A stretch of 64,000 nucleotides of DNA from the NCBI GenBank assembly GCA_910587665.1, contig CAJUMZ010000002.1, forward strand, positions 186,001 through 250,000. The letters run 5' to 3'. Below are positions 15,203 through 24,306 of this stretch, piece after piece (the stretch's first letter is position 1; each line of letters starts with the position of its first letter). This DNA comes from an uncultured Muribaculum sp. (GTDB lineage Bacteria; Bacteroidota; Bacteroidia; Bacteroidales; Muribaculaceae). Made by a program: the position numbers and the translations under genes. The notes beneath the pieces are model-generated. The model worked only from the letters and a program-made list of their open reading frames with translations, was not told the DNA's origin and ran no database searches.

Positions 15203-17062
15203 TCACTCAAACTCCACAAGAGGCGCCTCGGTGCCTACAATATCGTCGGGCTTGACGAAGATACGCTTGATGACAGCCTCTTTTTCAGCCTCGACATCAT
15301 TTTCCATCTTCATCGCCTCATAGACAAGGATTACATCACCGGGCTTCACCTTGTCGCCGGGCTTGAAGTTGACTTCAAGTACCTTTCCTCCCATCGGGGC
15401 GGAAAGCACCTCACCGGTGATAGGCTCGTTGTCTACCGGCTTCTCTTCAGACTTGGCGGCAGCCTCAGCCTTCGCCTTGTCGGCGTTAGCTTTCTCCCAC
15501 TCCTCTGCGCGACGGCGCTTCAGGAATCCGTTTGCCACGGTGGGAAGCAGTTCGAGGAGCAGGTATTCTTCATCGTTGGATGCGAGCTTCACGTCGCCAT
15601 ATTCGGGGAGCACGGGGTTTTCGGGCTTCTTGTATTTCGACACGTCATAAGCCTTTTCCTCGGGCGAGCCGGTGATCTTGGCGCGGAACTCAGGATCAAT
15701 AGCCACGGGTGTGTGACCGTATTCGCCCTTAACGAGCGAAATAAACTGATTGGAGGGATTGGAGTAGTCGGGATTGCCTTTCTTGCGGTCGAGAGCAACG
15801 CTGACTGCCTGGCTGCCCACAATCTGACTCGTAGGGGTAACCAACGGCACAAGACCGGCATCGCGGCGCACCTTCGGGATAAGGCGCATGGCATCGTCAA
15901 GCAGATCCTCAGCCTGAAGAGCCTTAAGCTGCGCCACCATATTGGAATACATTCCGCCGGGTACCTCCGCCTCCTTAACAAGGAGATTGGGTTTGGGGAA
16001 GCCGAAATATGCCTCGATGGAGTGACATGCGTCGAGGAGCGCCTCCTCATCATTAGCCTTTGCAGCACGGATAGCACGGTCAAACTGCTCGTCAACATCG
16101 GCGGGGAGCTTGTCGGTAAGCGGATCGAACTCTCTGGGGAAGCTCTTCACAAGATCGAAATCATGCAGTTCCTCACGCACCGAGCGCAACTCCTTGCGTA
16201 TCTTGCCTACAGCCTCCATGTTGACCTCAACCTCGATACCGAGCTTGCGGGCAAACACATAGATCAGCTCAAGCGCGGGAGCGGCGGAACCGCCGCCAAA
16301 CCACCAAATGTTGGTGTCAAGTATATCCACTCCGTGAATCATCGCCATGAGCGAAGAAGCGAGTCCGTAGCCGGGCGTACAGTGGGTATGGAAATCAACG
16401 GGCACTTTCAACGCGGCCTTGAGCTTAGGCATGATCGAGGCTATGCGCGAGGGGTTGACAAGACCCGCCATATCCTTCAGCGTGATGATCTTTGCGCCGT
16501 AAGCCTCCATAACCACAGCCTTGTCGACGAAATACTCATCAGTGAATATCTTTTCCGGCTTCTTGGCAAACAGGCGGGCGAAGAACCCGGAGGGCTGTTC
16601 CTCCTTGGGATCTACCGTATAGCACACCGCACCGTCGGGAATGCCGCCAAGCTCGTTGATCATGCGTATCGACTCCTTGACATTGTCAAGGTCGTTGAGC
16701 GCATCAAATATGCGCATCACGTTAAGACCGTTCTTGATAGCCTCCTTGTAGAAGCCTTCAAGCACCGAGTCGGGATAAGGCACGTAACCGAAGAGATTCC
16801 TGCCTCGCGAAAGAGCCGACAGGAGCGACTTCCCTTTCATCGCCTCGCTTGCCTTGCGGAGGCGTTCCCAGGGCGACTCGTCGAGATAGCGCATAACCGA
16901 GTCGGGGACTGCGCCACCCCACACTTCCATTATATAAAAACCGGCATTTTCATAAAGCGGCAAAAGCCGGTCGATACTTGATTGGGTCATGCGCGTGGCA
17001 AAAAGAGACTGCTGCCCGTCGCGCATCGTGAGATCACGAATTTTCAATTTCTTCTGTTCCAT
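15203..17062 (-). CDS. Biotin-dependent carboxyltransferase (oxaloacetate decarboxylase alpha / pyruvate carboxylase subunit B)
   Basis: 619 residues. The N-terminal TIM-barrel carboxyltransferase opens with LTMRDGQQSLFATRM and carries RIFDALNDLDN and DFHTHCTPGYGLASS, where the two His residues are metal ligands. A conserved PYC_OADA domain follows to about residue 470. After a Lys/Ala/Glu linker comes a biotinyl domain with AMKM, biotin on Lys585. It moves CO2 between carboxybiotin and pyruvate/oxaloacetate. No beta (membrane) or gamma subunit and no biotin carboxylase gene is adjacent, so whether it acts as decarboxylase or as half of a split pyruvate carboxylase is open. A TAACTTTG box lies at 17112-17105 upstream. 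Confidence 0.92.
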   Translation of the reverse strand: MEQKKLKIRDLTMRDGQQSLFATRMTQSSIDRLLPLYENAGFYIMEVWGGAVPDSVMRYLDESPWERLRKASEAMKGKSLLSALSRGRNLFGYVPYPDSVLEGFYKEAIKNGLNVMRIFDALNDLDNVKESIRMINELGGIPDGAVCYTVDPKEEQPSGFFARLFAKKPEKIFTDEYFVDKAVVMEAYGAKIITLKDMAGLVNPSRIASIMPKLKAALKVPVDFHTHCTPGYGLASSLMAMIHGVDILDTNIWWFGGGSAAPALELIYVFARKLGIEVEVNMEAVGKIRKELRSVREELHDFDLVKSFPREFDPLTDKLPADVDEQFDRAIRAAKANDEEALLDACHSIEAYFGFPKPNLLVKEAEVPGGMYSNMVAQLKALQAEDLLDDAMRLIPKVRRDAGLVPLVTPTSQIVGSQAVSVALDRKKGNPDYSNPSNQFISLVKGEYGHTPVAIDPEFRAKITGSPEEKAYDVSKYKKPENPVLPEYGDVKLASNDEEYLLLELLPTVANGFLKRRRAEEWEKANADKAKAEAAAKSEEKPVDNEPITGEVLSAPMGGKVLEVNFKPGDKVKPGDVILVYEAMKMENDVEAEKEAVIKRIFVKPDDIVGTEAPLVEFE

Positions 17063-17104
17063 ACCTTAAAAAACGATAAGTTACAAGGTTATATTTAAGG
17101 CTGG

Positions 17105-17112
17105 CAAAGTTA
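17105..17112 (-). promoter_or_regulatory. -7 element upstream of the carboxyltransferase gene
   Basis: TAACTTTG read on the minus strand, 43 bases before the start codon, fits the Bacteroidota -7 consensus. The -33 partner is weak. Confidence 0.4.
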
Positions 17113-17184
17113 ACTGAAAATAGTTAATTATGGAAATTTATCCTTAATTATTTACCCGCGCGTCGCCGCGACCGCAAGGTCCGA

Positions 17185-19566
17185 TCAGTCAAGCACTCCT
17201 TCGATGCTCTCCTGGGTGGAATCGGACTCGTCGACAAACTCACCGTAATACTCCTTGGCGCAGAGGTCAAGGTCGGCGGGAAAATCAAATTTAACATCCT
17301 GGGCATAAGGGAGTGTAGGGTCATCGTAGACCTTTTTCATATACAAGCCGTAGATCGGAAGAGCCATCGACGCACCCTGACCCATCGCCATACCGTTGAA
17401 ATGGATATAGCGCTCCTCACCGCCTACCCACACGCCCGACACAAGTTGCGGGGTAAATCCCATGAACCAACCGTCGGAATTGGAGTTGGTCGTACCGGTC
17501 TTGCCTCCCATCTGCGCCGTAAGGGCGTAGGGAGCGCGACGCAGGCGGTTACCCGTACCGCCGTCGACCACATTGAGCAGGATGGAGAGTATCTTGTAAT
17601 ACGCCTCCGAGCTTATCACCTCGGTGTGCTGCGGGGCAAACTCCGAAATTATATTGCCGTTATTATCAGCAATCGCCGTCACAAACATCGGGTCGACGCG
17701 CATGCCCTTGTTGGCAAACGCCGAATAAGCCGTTACCATCTCCTTCACCGACACGTCGCAAGGACCGAGACAGAGCGCAATCACAGGGTCAAGATGGTTG
17801 GTGATGCCGAAATTGTGCATGTTGCGCACCAGTGTAGCCGGCGACAGCTGACTCATCAAGCGAGCCGAAATCCAGTTGTTTGAATTGGTGAGCGCCCAGC
17901 GGATGTCGACCATCTCACCTACCCTCGCGCTGCCGGCATTTCGTGGTGCCCACGGGCGACCCACCTCATCATAGATGACGGGTTGCTCGTTAAGGAACTG
18001 GTCACACGGCGTGTAGCCCTCCTCCATCGCATAGGTGTAAAGAAACGGCTTTATCGTAGAGCCGATCTGACGACGCCCGGTCGACACCATGTCATATTGG
18101 AAAAACGCGAAATTCGGACCGCCGACATATGCCTTGACATGACCCGTCACCGGATCCATCGACATAAATCCGGCACGGAGGAAATGCTTGTTGTACAATA
18201 GCGAGTCAAGCGGGGTCATCACAGTGTCGACAGTCCCGGAATAAGAGAACACTTTCATCTCCACCGGAGTGTTGAACGCCTTGGTAATCTCTTCCTCTGA
18301 ATGTCCCGCCTTTTTCATCGTGTACCAACGGTCGCTCTGCTTCATCGCCTTATTGACGAGGGCGTCAAGCTGCGACGCTGTAAGCTCCTGACGATTGGTG
18401 GTGTAAGGCGCGCCCTTCACCCCTTTCTTCTCACGGAAAAAACTCGGCTGCAATGTCTTGCCGAGATGCTGCACCACCGCATCCTCGGCATAACGCTGCA
18501 TACGCGAGTCGATGGTGGTGTATATCTTCAGGCCGTCGGTATAGATATCGTATTTCGAGCCGTCGGGCTTGGGATTTTTCTCGATCCACCCGAAAAGCGG
18601 GTTGGTCTCCCACGCGATCGAGTCGTCGACAAACTTCTGTTTCTCCCATCCGTGATAATCCGACCTCACAGGCTTCTTGGCCCTGAGTACACGGCGCAAT
18701 TCCTCACGGAAATAAGGTGCGAGACCCTCCTTGTGATCAACCTTATGAAAGTCAAGCACAAGCGGGAGTTGCTTGAGCGAGTCAAGTTCAGCCTTGGTGA
18801 GCATATCGTTTTTGTACATCTGCTCCAGCACCACATTGCGGCGGTCGCGGGTGCGCTCCGGCTTCCTTACCGGATTGTAATATGACGGATTCTTGACCAT
18901 CCCGACAAGCGTCGCAGCCTCCTGAACGTTAAGATCCTTCGGGTCCTTGCCGAAATATACATAAGCCGCCGACTTTATGCCGACCGCATTGTAAAGGAAG
19001 TCAAACTGGTTGAGATACATCTTGATGATCTCATCCTTCGAGTAGCAGCGTTCAAGCTTGACCGCGATCATCCACTCGATAGGTTTCTGAAGGGCGCGCT
19101 CGAGCAATCCCTCGGAAGAGGGGGAATAAAGCTGCTTTGCGAGCTGCTGGGTGATGGTGGAACCGCCGCCGGCATTTTTCTGATGCAACACAAGCGTCTT
19201 CACCGCCACACGCCCAAGAGCGCGGAGATCGATGCCCGAATGCTCCTCAAAGCGCGAATCTTCAGTGGCAATGAGCGCGTCTATCACATTCTGCGAAATG
19301 TCATCAAACTCCACATAAACCCTGTTGCCCGTATTGGCAAAATACCGGCCAAGCTCCTCTCCGTCGGCTGAATACACCACCGAGGCAAAGCGATCCTTCG
19401 GATTCTTAAGTTCCTCGATAGGTGGCATATAGCCGATCACCCCGTTATACACCAGGAAGAAAAAGAAAAACACTGCGCCGATTATGAATACAAACAGCGC
19501 CCACATAGCCGCGATAATGCCATTGGTGCTGCGTCTTGGTTTATCGTTATTGTTAGAATCGCTCAT
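17185..19566 (-). CDS. Class A penicillin-binding protein 1A
   Basis: 793 residues. A short cytoplasmic tail and one membrane helix (about 18-44) precede the GT51 glycosyltransferase with catalytic Glu in ATEDSRFEEHSGID and the GGGSTITQQLAKQLY motif. The transpeptidase follows with the active Ser in GSTIKP (STxK), SNN in LTNSNNWIS, and KTGTTNSN. It polymerises glycan strands and cross-links peptidoglycan outside the inner membrane. A TACCTTTG box on the minus strand (19593-19586) lies close to the start. Its neighbour upstream, on the other strand, is the exopolysaccharide cluster. Confidence 0.96.
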   Translation of the reverse strand: MSDSNNNDKPRRSTNGIIAAMWALFVFIIGAVFFFFFLVYNGVIGYMPPIEELKNPKDRFASVVYSADGEELGRYFANTGNRVYVEFDDISQNVIDALIATEDSRFEEHSGIDLRALGRVAVKTLVLHQKNAGGGSTITQQLAKQLYSPSSEGLLERALQKPIEWMIAVKLERCYSKDEIIKMYLNQFDFLYNAVGIKSAAYVYFGKDPKDLNVQEAATLVGMVKNPSYYNPVRKPERTRDRRNVVLEQMYKNDMLTKAELDSLKQLPLVLDFHKVDHKEGLAPYFREELRRVLRAKKPVRSDYHGWEKQKFVDDSIAWETNPLFGWIEKNPKPDGSKYDIYTDGLKIYTTIDSRMQRYAEDAVVQHLGKTLQPSFFREKKGVKGAPYTTNRQELTASQLDALVNKAMKQSDRWYTMKKAGHSEEEITKAFNTPVEMKVFSYSGTVDTVMTPLDSLLYNKHFLRAGFMSMDPVTGHVKAYVGGPNFAFFQYDMVSTGRRQIGSTIKPFLYTYAMEEGYTPCDQFLNEQPVIYDEVGRPWAPRNAGSARVGEMVDIRWALTNSNNWISARLMSQLSPATLVRNMHNFGITNHLDPVIALCLGPCDVSVKEMVTAYSAFANKGMRVDPMFVTAIADNNGNIISEFAPQHTEVISSEAYYKILSILLNVVDGGTGNRLRRAPYALTAQMGGKTGTTNSNSDGWFMGFTPQLVSGVWVGGEERYIHFNGMAMGQGASMALPIYGLYMKKVYDDPTLPYAQDVKFDFPADLDLCAKEYYGEFVDESDSTQESIEGVLD

Positions 19567-19699
19567 GTAAGAAGATTATTTGGCGCAAAGGTACACATTT
19601 ATAGCAATTCAACGCCGCTTTAAATCCATAAAATTCAATAAACAGACTCCACTTATGGAAAATATTACATAAAATTACGCAGTCACCGCACATACAGTA

Positions 19700-19730
19700 T
19701 TGACAAAGTCAATTTTTGTTACTAACTTTG
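19700..19730 (+). promoter_or_regulatory. Promoter of the exopolysaccharide cluster
   Basis: TTG (19700-19702), 20 bases, then TAACTTTG (19723-19730): a near-perfect Bacteroidota promoter. It leaves a leader of about 100 bases before the first gene. Confidence 0.7.
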
Positions 19731-19736
19731 TACATT

Positions 19737-19840
19737 TGACAGACCAATCTGCTGAAACTAACTATAAGTACCTTAACCGCGGCTCACTTGCCAACTCTCC
19801 GGGTGGAGCCCTACGGCATAATTTATGTACCTGACTATTG
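19737..19840 (+). promoter_or_regulatory. Structured leader of the exopolysaccharide cluster (candidate)
   Basis: The leader is more GC-rich than the surrounding intergenic DNA and can fold with GGCTC (about 19782) pairing GAGCC (about 19806), with a second possible CC/GG pairing inside. I do not recognise a known riboswitch class. It could be a regulatory leader or simply a stable 5' end. Confidence 0.3.
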
Positions 19841-21244
19841 ATGATTAGACCTAACCATATCATAACCTTTCTTCAGGTGGTGTTGACCGCTGTTACCGTG
19901 ATGATGCCTGCTCCCGCATGCCGGCTTTCGGCTCAGAATCAACGCGGCATGGAGATACTTGCCAACTTCGACAAGCGCTTCGAGCATCTCGACTCCCTGA
20001 TTTTCGGGAGCCGCGACAACAGCCGCCCCGCCTCGCTGACGGTCACCGACTCCACGGCAACCGCCTCGGCAAGCGACACACGCGACAATCTCAACCGTGC
20101 CATCGACCGCAGGGTCGACGCAGAGATAGGCGAGATAAAGAGCCTCACGGGACTGCGCTTTACCGGACAGGCATATTACCGCCTCGACGGGGAGCTTGGC
20201 ATGGATGAGGATGACCCGGTATCGGTATACAAAGGTAAGATTCAGGCGGAGTTGAGATGGTATCCGTTTCAGAGCGCGCTGTTCAAGCGCGGCGGCAGGA
20301 TCGAGGAGCAGAAGATACGCGGCAGGATCGACAAGCTCGCCTACGACAAGGAAGACCTCGGGATGCTTGTTGAGCGTCAGAAAGAGACATTCAGGCAATA
20401 CAGCGACTCGCTCATGGGAGGGGTGTTGCTACAGCGCATCCGCAACCTCAACATGCTGAGCGCGGCTTACATGTATCTGCTTGAAAACGAAAACATACCG
20501 AGCGACGACCTGCTGCAGATACTCAACGAGAAAGCGGAGGCCGAACGAATGCTCGCCGCCATCCCCGGGCGTCACCTTCCCGCGCTTGACCTCTCCCGCC
20601 CCGCCGGCTACTTTGTCGACATCGACACGGCGGCTTACCTGAGCCATGTGCGCAAGACGCAAGCCGACATTTCCACGCTACAGCTACAGATGCAACTGCT
20701 CGAGCAGCAGGAGAAAAACACGAGCTACTGGACCGAGGTAAACGCCGCGCCGTTTGTGCGGTATTCCTACTATACGCGCCCCTACGCCCCCAACTCGTCA
20801 AATGTCGACGCGGGAGTGGTATTCACCATCCCCCTGTCATTTGAATTCTGGAAAAAGAAAGACGCCCTCCGCGCGCAACGCAACATACTTGCCGCCGAGG
20901 AGTCGCACATCGCCACACGCATCATGGAGGCGGTCAACGCGATATTGCTCGACATCGAACGCTACAACAACGCCTCACTCGGCGAATACCGCCGCATGGA
21001 GGAGTTGAAAAGATACCTTACCCTGCGCGCCAACGCCTACGACAACCGCGTGGGAGAATACAACCGGCTCGCACGCATGAAAGAGTACAACAGCTACCTT
21101 TCCTGTTGCGAGAAATTCATCGACTTCCAGTATCGCAAAGATTGCTGCATAGCCGACCTTCAGAAATTCCTGACCGACGAATCGGTGCTCCGCTTCTGCC
21201 GCGAGATACCACTTGAGTCGGTCACTATTGATATTAACAGGTAA
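19841..21244 (+). CDS. TolC-like outer-membrane component of the exopolysaccharide exporter
   Basis: 467 residues with an export signal at about 5-30. Long amphipathic helices follow (about 60-240 and 360-450, rich in Leu/Glu/Arg heptads), and between them lie beta-type segments such as NAAPFVRYSYYTRPYAPNSSNVDAGVVFTIPLSF in pieces. Alternating coiled coil and beta strands fit a distant outer-membrane-efflux (TolC) fold. Direct family assignment is weak. The context supports it: the next gene is a HlyD-like adaptor, then a zinc-ribbon protein, a polysaccharide synthase and a sugar-nucleotide dehydrogenase. A TTG codon three bases upstream could also start the frame, but ATG is chosen. Confidence 0.7.
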   Translation: MIRPNHIITFLQVVLTAVTVMMPAPACRLSAQNQRGMEILANFDKRFEHLDSLIFGSRDNSRPASLTVTDSTATASASDTRDNLNRAIDRRVDAEIGEIKSLTGLRFTGQAYYRLDGELGMDEDDPVSVYKGKIQAELRWYPFQSALFKRGGRIEEQKIRGRIDKLAYDKEDLGMLVERQKETFRQYSDSLMGGVLLQRIRNLNMLSAAYMYLLENENIPSDDLLQILNEKAEAERMLAAIPGRHLPALDLSRPAGYFVDIDTAAYLSHVRKTQADISTLQLQMQLLEQQEKNTSYWTEVNAAPFVRYSYYTRPYAPNSSNVDAGVVFTIPLSFEFWKKKDALRAQRNILAAEESHIATRIMEAVNAILLDIERYNNASLGEYRRMEELKRYLTLRANAYDNRVGEYNRLARMKEYNSYLSCCEKFIDFQYRKDCCIADLQKFLTDESVLRFCREIPLESVTIDINR

Positions 21245-21266
21245 AAGTCAATAGCCAGTAACGACA

Positions 21267-22838
21267 ATGAAAAATTTCACCTATCGCTCCCATGACGAGA
21301 AGGAAAACATAGAAGAGATCCTGCGCCAACGCAAGCGCAAGGTCAACCGTCAGCAGATTGTAGCCGCGACCGTGCTCGGCGTAATACTGCTTCTGCTGGG
21401 GCTTTACTTCGGCAGGAAAGTGGTATATTCCGAATTTGACGGCTACATTCATGTCGACGCCAATCAGGTAAGGACACCGTTTGACATATTTCTCGACAGC
21501 CTGTTTGTCGAGATCGGCGACATTGTATTGCCTGGCGACACCTTATACTCCTACTTCATGATGGACGTGATGACGGAGCAGGCCAATATCAACACCGAGC
21601 CTACAATCGTGGCGCGTAACCGCGACCTGACCATACGCTACAACACGCTCCTTCAGGAAATCGCCGTGCAGAAAGTGAGAATCGCCGAGCTGCGCAAGCA
21701 GATTTCGCTTGAGAACCACAATATCCAGTTCGGGCTAAGCGACAACTCCCACCGAATGGATCTTGAGCGCATGCTCAGCGAGGCACTCGCCCGGCTGAAA
21801 GCCATGCAGGCGGAAGCGGGCATGCTCGGCGGCATGCGCCGCTCCACCGACCCCGCGTCAAGGGGAATCCATGGGGGGGGAGGTGACGCAAATTCACAGA
21901 TTTACGACAACATACGTTCCCGCTCGCTTCAGGCGGCACGACGCTTCCGCCTGGCAACCGACTCCGCGATAATCGTCAACATCGTGGCACCCGACAGGAT
22001 GGTATTTTTCGAGAAGGAGCTGCTGATGACCGCGCAACACCTCAATCTTACCGACAACAATCTGCACGTGGTTGCCTATATCCCGCCTGACAAGATCCAC
22101 AACATCACCTACAACTCCCTTGCGGAGATCGTGGTGAATGAAAACCTGTCATTTGACGCCCACGTGTCGATAATCGGGATGCGCACCGAGGAAATCCCCG
22201 AAAACCTGCGCAGCTACTTCACAAAAAAGAACACTTCGCTGATCGCCAAGCTCGACATCGACTACGACCAGATAATACCTTTCTGGAGCGTTGCCTCAGG
22301 GCTCCCTGTCACCATCAGGTTCAAAAATCTTGACACTTGGAAAAGCGACGAGCCAAGCAATTATCTTTGGGTAACCACCGGCGCCGGTGTCAGCGACTCA
22401 TCGCTCATCGAATACCAGAACCGCCGCCGTCACTACAGCGTGATAGAGCGTCGCATCGAGCAGGAGCGCGAAGACTCCATAAAACGTGCCCGCAAGCAGC
22501 ATCGCGCCGACTCCATTGCCGCGCTTAAGCAGCGTGACGACAGCGCGGCGGTCGCTGAGAAAGAACGGCTCGCCAAGGCGCAGGAAAACGCCAAGGTGTT
22601 TTACATCATCACCAATGTGTTCCAGGCAGAAAAGCATGCCGATGAAAGAGTAGAGCAATTGCGTGATATGGCGCTTGACCAAAGCGGAAAGCTTTACCGC
22701 AGCGGAAAATGGTATGTATACGCATCGCGCCATGCATCGGCCGAAGATGCCGGAGCTGAATTAAAGACTATTTCGAGAACACAGCGCGAGTTCCGCGACG
22801 CATGGATACTCGACTCACGAAAGCCTGAAAAGAAATGA
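21267..22838 (+). CDS. HlyD-like membrane-fusion protein with SPOR-like C-terminus
   Basis: 523 residues. A charged cytoplasmic N-terminus precedes one membrane helix at 31-49. A biotinyl-lipoyl-like half motif follows (YIHVDANQVRTPFDIFLDSLFVEIGDIVLPGDTLYSY in pieces), then a coiled-coil hairpin (about 110-195). The barrel returns with IVNIVAPDRMVFFEKELLM and VVAYIPPDKI, then a Lys/Arg/Glu/Ala-rich helix (about 400-445). The last 70 residues (VFYIITNVF to EFRDAWIL) resemble a SPOR peptidoglycan-binding module. The layout parallels the periplasmic arm of the alginate protein Alg44, without its PilZ domain. It probably couples the synthase to the outer-membrane channel. Confidence 0.75.
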   Translation: MKNFTYRSHDEKENIEEILRQRKRKVNRQQIVAATVLGVILLLLGLYFGRKVVYSEFDGYIHVDANQVRTPFDIFLDSLFVEIGDIVLPGDTLYSYFMMDVMTEQANINTEPTIVARNRDLTIRYNTLLQEIAVQKVRIAELRKQISLENHNIQFGLSDNSHRMDLERMLSEALARLKAMQAEAGMLGGMRRSTDPASRGIHGGGGDANSQIYDNIRSRSLQAARRFRLATDSAIIVNIVAPDRMVFFEKELLMTAQHLNLTDNNLHVVAYIPPDKIHNITYNSLAEIVVNENLSFDAHVSIIGMRTEEIPENLRSYFTKKNTSLIAKLDIDYDQIIPFWSVASGLPVTIRFKNLDTWKSDEPSNYLWVTTGAGVSDSSLIEYQNRRRHYSVIERRIEQEREDSIKRARKQHRADSIAALKQRDDSAAVAEKERLAKAQENAKVFYIITNVFQAEKHADERVEQLRDMALDQSGKLYRSGKWYVYASRHASAEDAGAELKTISRTQREFRDAWILDSRKPEKK

Positions 22839-24268
22839 TAACAAGAAATCGCGTAAACGAAAAATATCAGATTATCACCAATTTCAGCCGACGGAAGATA
22901 TTGGTGATCAACGATGTGCTCGACGTAGACCGCACGCCCGACCTGGAGTTTGAGGATTTCGACGCCATGTTTATCAACGTGATCAACCCTCTCCACGATT
23001 ATACCAGGCTCGCCATACGTCTCGCCTCGCCGCTGCTGTCGGAAAAATGCAGGTTCAAGCCCTGCTTCGTCACCCAGCGTCTTCAAGGATGGCTCGGAGA
23101 GGCGGAGATAATAGTCGACGGCTACGCCTCATCGCCGACCGACCGTGACATGGCGCAGACAATCGACGAGATATACGGCTCGATGCGCCGCCTTAACTTC
23201 CTGCTCGGCACCGAACCGGTGGTGACCCACGCCGAGGAGATGTTCCGACTCGTGCGCTATGCCATATCGCGCGGGCGCTTCACATTCAGCTCCGAGCCGG
23301 TGAAAGGCATGAGTATCGGCTATATGGCCCTGTACAATTACACCATGTGGTACACCGGCCAGGAGCGTATCGCCGCGCAGGAGCGCGAGTTTTTCCACTC
23401 CGAGATGCTCCGACTCGGCTACATCCGCCACTCCCGCTTCATCGACAGGATCCACGAGTGTCCCCACTGCGGCAGCAGCCACCTCTTCTTCTTCGAGACA
23501 TGCCCCAAGTGCAACAGCTCCGACCTGCGCCAGCAATCGGTGATCCATCACTTCCGCTGCGCCAACGTGTCGCCGCAGTCCACCTACGAGTGGGACGGCG
23601 AACTGCGCTGCCCCAAGTGCCACGTGCTGCTGCGTCACATCGGCGTCGACTACGACAAGCCTTCGGCTATATACACCTGCAACCAGTGTGAGGAGTCATT
23701 CATGTATCCCGACATGAGAGTACTGTGCTCGTCATGTAAGCGTAGCCTTGAGACCGACGAGCTGCTCTCTCGCGACGTGTCGGAATACGAGCTTACCCCC
23801 GACGGCATCCACGCCTTCGCCGCCAACGACGTGATCCACACGATAAGCCAGGCGGGATTTTTCGGCTACACGTCGACCCGCAATTTCATGGACTACGTAA
23901 GACAGTTTTCCACCGCCCGCAACAATCAGGGCGAGGTACTCGTAGTCACCCGTTTCTATGTGTTTGACCCTAACGCCGACGAAGGACCGTCGCTTGACGC
24001 CAGGCCGCCGGTTGTTCAGGCGATGGCGCGATTCTTCACCTACAAGAGTGCCATATGGGGTAACAACTACTACTTCATGAGCCGTGTGCGCGAAGGTGAG
24101 ATCGGGCGCCAGCAAAGCAAAATGGAATATGAATTGAAGGCGGAGCTTAACGACTACCGCCAGCTCCACGACGGATTCCAGTTTGAACTTGTGGAGACCT
24201 ACATATACCACCCCGACACCGACCCGGAAACCTTCGTGAAGCGACTCGAAGAAAAACGCCGGACATGA
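22835..24268 (+). CDS. Multi-zinc-ribbon (TackOD1-type) protein of the exopolysaccharide cluster
   Basis: 477 residues, no signal or membrane segment. An N-terminal part (about 18-130) resembles a receiver-type alpha/beta fold without the phospho-acceptor pattern. Residues 205-302 carry six Cys pairs or ligand groups: C209/C212, C223/C226, H238-H239/C242, C259/C262, C282/C285 and C298/C301. Phrases such as LRHIGVDYDKPSAIYTC match the TackOD1 metal-binding output domain first described in Thaumarchaeota. The C-terminal 165 residues have no motif I can name; their spacing recalls a decayed GGDEF fold. Its start overlaps the membrane-fusion gene by four bases. A regulatory or scaffolding role for the synthase is inferred. 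Confidence 0.75.
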   Translation: MITRNRVNEKYQIITNFSRRKILVINDVLDVDRTPDLEFEDFDAMFINVINPLHDYTRLAIRLASPLLSEKCRFKPCFVTQRLQGWLGEAEIIVDGYASSPTDRDMAQTIDEIYGSMRRLNFLLGTEPVVTHAEEMFRLVRYAISRGRFTFSSEPVKGMSIGYMALYNYTMWYTGQERIAAQEREFFHSEMLRLGYIRHSRFIDRIHECPHCGSSHLFFFETCPKCNSSDLRQQSVIHHFRCANVSPQSTYEWDGELRCPKCHVLLRHIGVDYDKPSAIYTCNQCEESFMYPDMRVLCSSCKRSLETDELLSRDVSEYELTPDGIHAFAANDVIHTISQAGFFGYTSTRNFMDYVRQFSTARNNQGEVLVVTRFYVFDPNADEGPSLDARPPVVQAMARFFTYKSAIWGNNYYFMSRVREGEIGRQQSKMEYELKAELNDYRQLHDGFQFELVETYIYHPDTDPETFVKRLEEKRRT

Positions 24269-24306
24269 TAAACTATACATTATTTATATATAGCGTTACG
24301 ATATAG

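Noticed and set aside
15713..16981. 422-codon open frame on the plus strand
   Set aside because: It is the shadow of the carboxyltransferase gene on the other strand; composition is rich in His/Arg/Leu with no domain.
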